Below are positions 37,119-44,140 of a stretch of DNA of 64,000 nt, piece by piece. Within the stretch, counting starts at the first letter, position 1. Every line of letters begins with the position of its first letter. A model generated the notes under the pieces. The model did not search any database and had not been told where the DNA came from. It saw only the letters and a program-made list of their open reading frames with translations. The stretch is from Bifidobacterium primatium (GTDB lineage: Bacteria; Actinomycetota; Actinomycetes; Actinomycetales; Bifidobacteriaceae). The translations under genes and the position numbers were made by a program. The stretch covers positions 87,830 to 151,829 of the forward strand of contig NZ_PEBI01000001.1 of NCBI RefSeq assembly GCF_002802875.1. The letters are read 5' to 3'.

Positions 37119-37633
37119 TTGTCGCCCTCCTTCTTCGTCATATCGTCATGTGTCGTGTTTCGTTGGGTCGTCTTTCCTTCGCCGGCCTCGAATTCCCGTT
37201 GCGCCGCGTCGATGTTGTCGCGCATCCGACGCACGTAGTCGAACATGGCGGCCTTCTCCGCCTGCGAGAATCCGGCGAGCAGGCGTTGTTCCATGCGTTC
37301 GCCGTTGCGTTTGAGGTCGGCGACGATGGAGTCGGCCTTGGCGGTCAGCACGATTTTCTTGAGTCGCGCGTCGTGTGCGACCGGCTCGCGGATGATCAGC
37401 CCTTTCTTCTCCATGAGCGCCAGCACACGCGACGCCGTGGAGCGGGTTATGCAGAACTTGCGTTCTATGGTGTGCTGATAGATGTCCTTGTCTCGATTGC
37501 GGGCAAGGAACATGATGATGCGTGCGTTGCCGCCCGTGGCATCCGACGCCGATGCGGGCATCGTCTCGCCGAGATACCGGTCGACGGACTTGCCCAGTGC
37601 ACGCATTTCCATGCTGAGCACGCGTCTGTCCAT
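37115..37633 (-). CDS. MarR-family transcriptional regulator
   Basis: This 172-residue protein has a MarR winged helix-turn-helix: KFCITRSTASRVLALMEKKGLIIREPVAHDARLKKIVLT is the recognition helix and wing with its DxR motif. It leads the exporter operon and probably represses it, being relieved by a ligand that the exporter removes. The C-terminal tail (GEGKTTQRNTTHDDMTKKEGDK) is charged. AAGGAG precedes the ATG. Palindromic sites at 37694-37751 lie 60-120 bp upstream. The ligand is unknown. Confidence 0.9.
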   Translation of the reverse strand: MDRRVLSMEMRALGKSVDRYLGETMPASASDATGGNARIIMFLARNRDKDIYQHTIERKFCITRSTASRVLALMEKKGLIIREPVAHDARLKKIVLTAKADSIVADLKRNGERMEQRLLAGFSQAEKAAMFDYVRRMRDNIDAAQREFEAGEGKTTQRNTTHDDMTKKEGDK

Positions 37634-37693
37634 ACGACTCCTTGATTCATCCGATTCATCGATTCACGCGGGAATGCATACTCCTGCGGAAAT

Positions 37694-37751
37694 GTTGTAT
37701 ATGCAACCGTTGATGATAATACGACGCATATACAACAGTTGCATATGCAAC
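37694..37751 (-). promoter_or_regulatory. Operator palindromes for the MarR regulator
   Basis: Site 1 at 37694-37707 (GTTGTATATGCAAC) and site 2 at 37738-37751 (GTTGCATATGCAAC, perfectly palindromic) are 44 bp apart. A third half-related GCATATACAAC lies at 37726-37736. TATTAT on the minus strand between them could be the -10. Palindromes of this size fit MarR dimers. The rest of the 514-bp gap 37634-38147 is described in the two repeat entries; otherwise I see nothing in it. Confidence 0.65.
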
Positions 37752-37949
37752 ATTCGGCGTGTCGGATGGGATCCCTCTTGAAGGTTGGACACCGAACGTG
37801 ATTCGTCGCCACCATCACGTTCCATGCCATGTTTTTTGGCGTGGAAGCAACGATTCCGTCTTTTCAACGTTCCGTGGTGGACGACAACGTGATTGTCCAA
37901 CAAGAAACCGCATGATTGCAAGGGTTCATGCTGACCGTCATGCGAAATG

Positions 37950-38013
37950 TGTGGCAGGGAACGCATAATCATGCGTCATCGTTATTCCCTGCCACAGTTT
38001 TCCGGCAGGGAAC
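37950..38013. repeat. Nested palindrome with 12-bp arms and a third copy
   Basis: TGTGGCAGGGAA (37950-37961) is inverted exactly at 37985-37996. Inside, ACGCAT/ATGCGT forms a second hairpin. A direct copy of GGCAGGGAACGCA follows from about 38003. It lies in the 514-bp gap between marR and the activator gene. Confidence 0.65.
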
Positions 38014-38057
38014 GCACGATTGACCTAATCATTCGCTCCGTGACAGACACTCCCCTT

Positions 38058-38120
38058 AGCTCCCCTCAACGAGGGGAGCCGGAGCATGAACCCCTTTCCA
38101 AGCAAAGGCGAGGGGAGCTC
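38058..38120. repeat. CTCCCCTC-type REP-like hairpin element
   Basis: GCTCCCCTC-AAC-GAGGGGAGC (38059-38079) is a perfect hairpin. A further GAGGGGAGCTC follows at about 38110, allowing a larger alternative stem. The same CTCCCCTC/GAGGGGAG palindrome recurs at 44.1, 53.7 and 56.5 kb. It lies just past the activator-gene stop on the minus strand and could serve as its terminator. Confidence 0.6.
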
Positions 38121-38147
38121 AGTCCGCGAAGATGGGCGGGACGCCTG

Positions 38148-41100
38148 TCACGCGGCTTCGGAGAGGGTGGGCCTGGACTGGGCGTCGCCGCCGTCCTGGC
38201 CCTGCGCGCCATGTGCGCGGTTGCGCTCGTCGTTCACGGCCTCGGCGGCCTGGCGCTTGGCCTCGGCCTGCTTGGCGGCGGAGATCATGAGCTTGATACG
38301 GTTGAGCTGGTTGGCCTGCGAGGCGCCCGGATCGTAGTCGATGGACACGATGTTCGCCTCGGGATGCTGACGGCGGATCTCGCCGAACATGCCGCGGCCG
38401 GTCACATGGTTCGGCAGACAGGCGAACGGCTGCGCACACACCACGTTCGGCGCGCCCGATTCGATGAGCTCGAGGATTTCGGCGGTCAGCAGCCAGCCTT
38501 CGCCGGCCTGCACGCCCACGGACGTGACCTCGCCGGCCTTCTTGACCAGTTCGGCCATGGGCAGGTCCTGCGAGAACTTGCCGTTCGCGGTGGCGATGGC
38601 GCGACGCACCGGGTTGAGGTAGCGGTCGAGGCCCCAGCGCATGAGCGCGTACAGCTTCTTGTTGCCGCCGGTGCCGAGGTTCTTCTCGTTCCAGTCGGTG
38701 ATGTACGGGCGGGTGGTCATGAACTCCATGATGCCGGGCACCACGGCCTCGCATCCCTGGGATTCGATGACGTCGACCACATGGTTGTTCGCGTCGGGAT
38801 GGTACTTGACGAGGATCTCGCCGACGACGCCCACGCGCGGCTTGCGCGGGATGTCGCGCAGCGGCAGTTCGTCGAACGACCTGACGATCTCCTTGAGCAG
38901 GGTCGGGTACGGCAGGTATCCCTTGCCGATCCTCGCCTTGGCGGTCTTGGAGAAGCCGTGGTGTTCGATGGCCTCGCGTGTGATTGTGTCCCACATCTCA
39001 TACAGTTTGTTCGCGCTGCCCTTGACCTTCTCGTACGGGCGCACACGGTACAGGCACTTGAGGAACAGGTCGCCCACGATGAGCGCCTTGACGGCGCGGT
39101 GCAGCAGCGCCGGCGTCGGTGTGAAGCCGGGGTTGGATTCGAGGCCCTGCGTGCTCAGCGCGATGACCGGCACCTGCGGGTAGCCGGCGTCGATGAGCGC
39201 CTTGCGGATGAGGCCGAAGTAGTTGGTGGCTCGGCACATGCCGCCGGTCTGGGTGATGGCGAGCGCCACCTTGTCGGGGTCGTACTTGCCTTCGACGATG
39301 GCGTTGACGAGCTGGCCGATGACCATGATGGCCGGGTAGCAGGCGTCGTTGTTCACGTATTTGAGGCCGAGTTCCACGTCGTCGCGGCTGGCGTGTTCGA
39401 GGATGTCGAACTTGTAGCCGCCGGATCGGATGACCGATTCGATGAGCGACATGTGCATGGGGCTCATCTGCGGGGCGACGATGGTGTAGTCCTTCTTCAT
39501 GGACTTGCCGAAGGGGATGCGGTTGGCGTACTTCGACATGGTGGCGGTGTTGTGCGCGTTCTTCTTGGTCTGCGCGCTGGCCTTGGGGTTGCCCTCCATG
39601 ACGGCGTCGAGCAATGCCTGGCGTCCGGCGGTGGGGGCCTTGGAGCCGGTCCTGCGGAATTCGCCCTTGCCGGCCTTGGCCGTAGCGAATCCGGAGCCCT
39701 CCGCACCGGCACCTGCGGCGCCGAGTTCGATGGCGTACGGCTTGTCGACGAATCCTGCGTCGAGGTTCGCGGCGGGCATGGCCTTGTCCATGTCGGCCTG
39801 TGCGGCCTCGAGCTGGCGGCGTGCCTCCTCGTATCTGGCCTGGGCTTCGGCGAGTCGGTTCTCGGCGATGGTTTCGCGGCGCACCTGTTCGGCGGTCTTC
39901 TGCACGGCGTGCTCCTCGCGGGCCTTGTTGGCCTCGCGTTCCTCGACGGCGGCCTTGAGCGAGCGCAGTCGGATCTTGGCGGCGCCGAGGTTGGAGACCT
40001 CGTCGATCTTGAGCAGCGTGTACACGTCGGCCTTGTCGGCGAGGATCTCGGCGACCTGGTCGGTGGTGATGGCGTCGAGGCCGCAGCCGAAGGAGTTGAG
40101 CTGCACGAGTTCGAGGCCGGGGTACGAGGCCACGAAATGCGCGGCCGCGTACAGGCGGGAGTGGTAGGCCCACTGGTTGGTCACGCGCAGCGGCATGCGG
40201 GTCACCTTGCGGTCGCCCACGTGGCGGAATCCCGCGGCGTCCTTCTCGCGCGGGTTCTTCTCCCCCTCCGCAAGGTAGTCGCTCAGGTGCAGGTCCTCGC
40301 CGGGCTGCAGCTCGCAGATGGAGTCCTCGGAGAGCACGACCATGCCGAGCGCGCAGATGGTCTCGGGGATGCCGTGGTTGATCTCCGGGTCGATGTGGTA
40401 GGGGCGTCCGGCGAGCACGATGCCGCGACAGTCGTGCTCCTTCATGTACGCCAGGGCCTTGAGTCCCTCCTGCTGCACGTCGTGCTTGAAGAGCTTGTCC
40501 TCGGCATACGCGGCCTTGACGGCCTCCTCGGCCTCCTCGCGCGTCACGTCGGCCCACGCGAACTCCTCGACGATGCGGTCGACCATGAGGTCGTGGTCGG
40601 CGAGGTTGAAGTACGGGCGCATGTAGCGGATGGACGGGTCGCGCAGTTCGGGCATGTTCGCGCCGATGACGACCGGATAGTTGGCGACGACCGGGCAGTT
40701 GTAGTGGTTGTCGGTGTTCTCCACGAGGTTCTCCTCGTAGGAGACGCACGGGTAGAAGATGGTCTTGATGTTCTTCTTGAGCAGCCACTTGATGTGTCCG
40801 TGCACGAGCTTGGCCGGATAGCAGATGTTCTCGGAGGCGATGGAGTCGATGCCCGTCTCGAACAGTTCGTGGTTGCTGCGGCCGGAGATCATGACCTTGA
40901 ATCCGAGTTTGGTGAGCAGCGTGAACCAGAACGGGTAGTTCTCGTACATGTTGAGCACGCGCGGGATGCCGATCTCGCCGCGGGTGGCCTTCTTGTCGGT
41001 GAGCCTGCGGTAGGAGAAGCAGCGCTTGTACTTGTATTCGTAGAGGTTCGGGCGGTCGGAGCGCTGCTTGTTGCGGTCGCCGCCGCGTTCGCAGCGGTTG

Positions 41101-43109
41101 CCGGTCACGTAACGCGAGCCGTCGGCGAACGTGGTGATGGTGAGCTTGCAGTGGTTCTGGCACAGCTTGCACACGTCGCGTTCGGACGTCATCGACAGAT
41201 TGTCGAGCGCCTCGCCGGTGAGGATGGACGAGCGCTTGCCCGGCTCGTCGTCATCGTTGTAGTGCATGCGGGCGGTGAGGGCCGCGCCGTACGCGCCCAT
41301 GAGGCCGGCGATGTTCGGTCGGGTGACCTCGCGTTCGGTGAGCAGCTCGAAGGCGCGCAATACGGCGTCGTTGAGGAACGTGCCGCCCTGCACGACGACG
41401 GTGTCGCCGAGTTCGCCGGCGTCGCGCAGCTTGATGACCTTGTACAGGGCGTTGCGTACGACGGAGTAGCACAGGCCGGCGGCGATGTTCTCGATGGAGG
41501 CGCCTTCCTTCTGCGCCTGCTTGACCGACGAGTTCATGAACACGGTGCAGCGCGAGCCGAGGTCGACGGGATGGTCGGAGGCCAGCGCCTTCTGCGTGAA
41601 CTCCTGGATGGTCAGGCCCATGGACTGGGCGAACGTCTGCAGGAACGAGCCGCAGCCGGAGGAGCAGGCCTCGTTGACGGCGATGGAGTCGATGACGCCG
41701 TCGTTGATGGCCAGGTACTTCATGTCCTGGCCGCCGATGTCGATGACGGCGGTGACGCCGGGGCTGACCATTTCGGCGCCGCGGTAGTGGGCCATGGTCT
41801 CCACCACGCCCTCGTCGAGATGCAGGCCGGTGGTGATGAGGCCCTCGCCGTAGCCGGTGGCGCAGCTGCGCGCGATCCACGCGCCTTCGGGCAGTTCGCT
41901 CTGGATCTTCTTGACGATGTTGACGGCCGCGGTCAGCGGGCTGCCCTCATTGTTGGCGTACGACGACCAGACGATCTCGCGGTCGTCGTTGACGAGCGTG
42001 GCCTTGATGGTGGTCGAGCCCGCGTCGATGCCGAGGAAGTGGGGACCCTTCGCGCCTTCGAGCGTGCCGATGTGGATGTGTTCGCGATGGTGGCGCTCGT
42101 TGAAGCGCTTGCGGTCGGCCTCCGTATCGAACAGCGGGGGCATGGTGGGGGTGTCGCTCGGCAGGTTCTTGAGGTTCTCAAGGTTCTCGAGAATGTCGGC
42201 GAGGGTGCGCGGCTCGTAGTGCTTGGAACCTTCCTCGGTCTCCTCGGAGGTCTCCTCACCGGCGAGCAGCGCGGCGCCGTACGCCACGTACAGGTGGGCG
42301 GATTCCGGCGTGATGAATTCCTTGACCTGGTCCTTCAGCGCGCGACGGAACGCCTCGCGCAGTTCGGAGAGGAAGAACAGCGGGCCGCCGAGGAAGATGA
42401 CGGTGCCTCGGATGGGACGGCCGGAGGAGAGGCCGGCGATGGTCTGCGTGGCCACGGCCGTGAAGATGGATGCCGCGAGATCGGGCTTGGCGGCGCCGTC
42501 GTTGATGAGCGGCTGCAGGTCGGTCTTGGCGAACACGCCGCATCGCGAGGCGATCGGATAGAGCGTCTCGTAGTTCTTCGCCATTTCGTTCAGTCCGGTG
42601 GCGTCGGTGTCGAGCAGGGTGGCCATCTGGTCGATGAACGCGCCGGTGCCGCCGGCGCATGAGCCGTTCATGCGCTGCTCGGGCGTGGGCTTGAGATACG
42701 TGACCTTGGCGTCCTCGCCGCCGAGCTCGACGATGACGTCGGCCTGCGGGTACTTCGCGTCGATGGCGACGGTTTCGGCGATGACCTCCTGCGAGAACAG
42801 GACGTGCAGGTTGTCGGCGAGGCCGAGGCCGCCGGAGCCGGTGATGGAGAGCCTGACCGGCTCGGCCTCGCGGCCCAGCTCGGCCAGATGGGCGCGGATG
42901 TCGGTCAGCAGTTCGGCGACCGTGGCGCGCACATTGGCGTGGTGACGTCGATAATCGGCGTAGAGGATGTGCTGTCCCGGTGCGGCGAGCGGGGACTCCT
43001 CCCCCGCGGCCGCCTTCGAGCCGTCCTTATCAAGGACCACCGCCTTCACCGTCGTCGACCCGATGTCCAGACCGATTCTGATGTAGTCGTTCGTCTTCAA
43101 CTCCGACAT
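38148..43109 (-). CDS. Giant 2-hydroxyacyl-CoA dehydratase activator-like protein (two ASKHA ATPase modules plus DUF2229/HgdB-like region)
   Basis: This 1653-residue protein joins two BadF/BadG/HgdC-type ATPases and a dehydratase-like region. Module one has GLDIGSTTVKAVVLD (13-27) and the cluster cysteine in NGSCAGGTG (Cys151); module two repeats LGIDAGSTTIKATL and EACSSGCGSFLQ. A cysteine segment (CKLCQNHCKLT) and DUF2229 (GIPRVLNMYENYPFW...) come next, then a charged coiled-coil-like stretch, and a C-terminal HgdB-like part. Characterised activators hydrolyse ATP to push an electron from a [4Fe-4S] cluster into dehydratases. The substrate here is unknown. GAAGGAAA precedes the ATG. The neighbouring anaerobic reductase genes fit an oxygen-sensitive enzyme. 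Confidence 0.85.
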   Translation of the reverse strand: MSELKTNDYIRIGLDIGSTTVKAVVLDKDGSKAAAGEESPLAAPGQHILYADYRRHHANVRATVAELLTDIRAHLAELGREAEPVRLSITGSGGLGLADNLHVLFSQEVIAETVAIDAKYPQADVIVELGGEDAKVTYLKPTPEQRMNGSCAGGTGAFIDQMATLLDTDATGLNEMAKNYETLYPIASRCGVFAKTDLQPLINDGAAKPDLAASIFTAVATQTIAGLSSGRPIRGTVIFLGGPLFFLSELREAFRRALKDQVKEFITPESAHLYVAYGAALLAGEETSEETEEGSKHYEPRTLADILENLENLKNLPSDTPTMPPLFDTEADRKRFNERHHREHIHIGTLEGAKGPHFLGIDAGSTTIKATLVNDDREIVWSSYANNEGSPLTAAVNIVKKIQSELPEGAWIARSCATGYGEGLITTGLHLDEGVVETMAHYRGAEMVSPGVTAVIDIGGQDMKYLAINDGVIDSIAVNEACSSGCGSFLQTFAQSMGLTIQEFTQKALASDHPVDLGSRCTVFMNSSVKQAQKEGASIENIAAGLCYSVVRNALYKVIKLRDAGELGDTVVVQGGTFLNDAVLRAFELLTEREVTRPNIAGLMGAYGAALTARMHYNDDDEPGKRSSILTGEALDNLSMTSERDVCKLCQNHCKLTITTFADGSRYVTGNRCERGGDRNKQRSDRPNLYEYKYKRCFSYRRLTDKKATRGEIGIPRVLNMYENYPFWFTLLTKLGFKVMISGRSNHELFETGIDSIASENICYPAKLVHGHIKWLLKKNIKTIFYPCVSYEENLVENTDNHYNCPVVANYPVVIGANMPELRDPSIRYMRPYFNLADHDLMVDRIVEEFAWADVTREEAEEAVKAAYAEDKLFKHDVQQEGLKALAYMKEHDCRGIVLAGRPYHIDPEINHGIPETICALGMVVLSEDSICELQPGEDLHLSDYLAEGEKNPREKDAAGFRHVGDRKVTRMPLRVTNQWAYHSRLYAAAHFVASYPGLELVQLNSFGCGLDAITTDQVAEILADKADVYTLLKIDEVSNLGAAKIRLRSLKAAVEEREANKAREEHAVQKTAEQVRRETIAENRLAEAQARYEEARRQLEAAQADMDKAMPAANLDAGFVDKPYAIELGAAGAGAEGSGFATAKAGKGEFRRTGSKAPTAGRQALLDAVMEGNPKASAQTKKNAHNTATMSKYANRIPFGKSMKKDYTIVAPQMSPMHMSLIESVIRSGGYKFDILEHASRDDVELGLKYVNNDACYPAIMVIGQLVNAIVEGKYDPDKVALAITQTGGMCRATNYFGLIRKALIDAGYPQVPVIALSTQGLESNPGFTPTPALLHRAVKALIVGDLFLKCLYRVRPYEKVKGSANKLYEMWDTITREAIEHHGFSKTAKARIGKGYLPYPTLLKEIVRSFDELPLRDIPRKPRVGVVGEILVKYHPDANNHVVDVIESQGCEAVVPGIMEFMTTRPYITDWNEKNLGTGGNKKLYALMRWGLDRYLNPVRRAIATANGKFSQDLPMAELVKKAGEVTSVGVQAGEGWLLTAEILELIESGAPNVVCAQPFACLPNHVTGRGMFGEIRRQHPEANIVSIDYDPGASQANQLNRIKLMISAAKQAEAKRQAAEAVNDERNRAHGAQGQDGGDAQSRPTLSEAA

Positions 43110-43253
43110 GCTGTTTCCTTCATCCGTTCGTGTGCCCCGTTCACGTTCAACCTGCCGCGATCTTACGTTCCCTCGCGGCGTCCAACCTCACGTTCTCGCA
43201 CATTGTTCATTGATGAATCGTAGTCGGCAGTACGGAACGACTGGCTACGATTC

Positions 43254-43271
43254 CCATGAGATTTCTCACAA
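43254..43271. promoter_or_regulatory. Possible Rex-like palindrome upstream of the activator gene
   Basis: On the minus strand it reads TTGTGA-N6-TCATGG, matching one half of the Rex consensus TTGTGA-N6-TCACAA perfectly and the other in part. It lies 145 bp before the activator start. Redox control would make sense but the match is weak. No other feature stands out in the 250-bp gap. Confidence 0.25.
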
Positions 43272-43359
43272 AGCGCCCGTCTTTTCAGCCACGGGCGAAG
43301 TATATTCGACGCAATATCCGTGACTGTCGAGTCCCCATCGCATCCATGGCCTCCCTTTT

Positions 43360-44073
43360 TTATTTGTCGCCTTCGGCGCTGTCGCGGTCCTTGCCGTACA
43401 TCTCGGGGATGAACCGCTCCTGATCGTGCAGTCTGCCCCAGATCACGGGCTCCTCGACCTCCAATGACTTCTGCACGTCGATGATCCGCTGGTTCTTGGA
43501 GCCGCGGAACTGCAGCAGGGAGTCGTGCTGGTCCTTGAGATACCGCCCGTCGACGAGCACGTCGATGAGTTCGAGCAGCTCGCGCTTGTCGGGGGTCTCC
43601 CCCGGCCGCATGAGCTCCTCCCACGTGTAGCCTGTCCAGCACCAGATGTCCTTGGTGTGGCCGAACCGTTCGCGGATCTTCCTCACCAGCGGAGTGAGCA
43701 CGGGGGTGTTGAGCAGCGGCTCGCCGCCGAGCAGGGTGAGTCCCTGCACGAACGACTGGGAGAGGTCGTCCATGATTTGGTCCTCGAGCCTCTGGTTGTA
43801 CTCGTAGCCGGCCATGAAGTCCCAGATGGACGAGTTGTAGCAGCCGTCGCAGCGGAAGGGGCAGCCGCTCACGTAGATGGAGCAGCGGATTCCCTCGCCG
43901 TCGGTCATGAGGAACCGCTTGTAGTCGGCGATCATGTTCTGGCACATGCGGCGCCCGTCCCATTGGCCGGCGCGGGGGTTGTTGGTCAGCGGACTGGGCA
44001 CGCCGGGGCCGCGGTTCGGCTCGCCGGCGGCGAAGTCATGGTGCTTCACCTGCTTCCATGAGTCCTGCGGCAT
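43360..44073 (-). CDS. nrdG: Anaerobic ribonucleotide reductase activating protein
   Basis: NrdG is the radical-SAM enzyme that places the glycyl radical on NrdD. The 237-residue protein has the CxxxCxxC cluster motif in SGCPFRCDGCYN (Cys71, Cys75, Cys78), and the glycine-rich LLGGEPLL. It is longer than the common 150-200 residues, with an extra N-terminal 40 residues and a C-terminal tail. AAGGAGGTG precedes the ATG. It follows nrdD on the minus strand after a 67-bp spacer with a terminator-like hairpin. Confidence 0.94.
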   Translation of the reverse strand: MPQDSWKQVKHHDFAAGEPNRGPGVPSPLTNNPRAGQWDGRRMCQNMIADYKRFLMTDGEGIRCSIYVSGCPFRCDGCYNSSIWDFMAGYEYNQRLEDQIMDDLSQSFVQGLTLLGGEPLLNTPVLTPLVRKIRERFGHTKDIWCWTGYTWEELMRPGETPDKRELLELIDVLVDGRYLKDQHDSLLQFRGSKNQRIIDVQKSLEVEEPVIWGRLHDQERFIPEMYGKDRDSAEGDK

Positions 44074-44097
44074 GGTTCACCTCCTTACACGAAAAAG

Positions 44098-44122
44098 GCT
44101 CCCCTCATGGATTGAGGGGAGC
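44098..44122 (-). terminator. Hairpin with T-tract between nrdD and nrdG
   Basis: On the minus strand GCTCCCCTCA-ATCCA-TGAGGGGAGC is followed by CTTTTTCG. This is a good intrinsic terminator in the 67-bp spacer between nrdD and nrdG, so it probably lowers nrdG expression relative to nrdD. It is of the CTCCCCTC repeat type. Confidence 0.7.
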
Positions 44123-44140
44123 TGATGCTTCAGCGTGAGA

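Noticed and set aside
37947-42662. 1571-codon plus-strand ORF opposite the activator gene
   Set aside because: Same antisense effect. The minus-strand frame has ATPase and cysteine motifs; the plus-strand frame has none.
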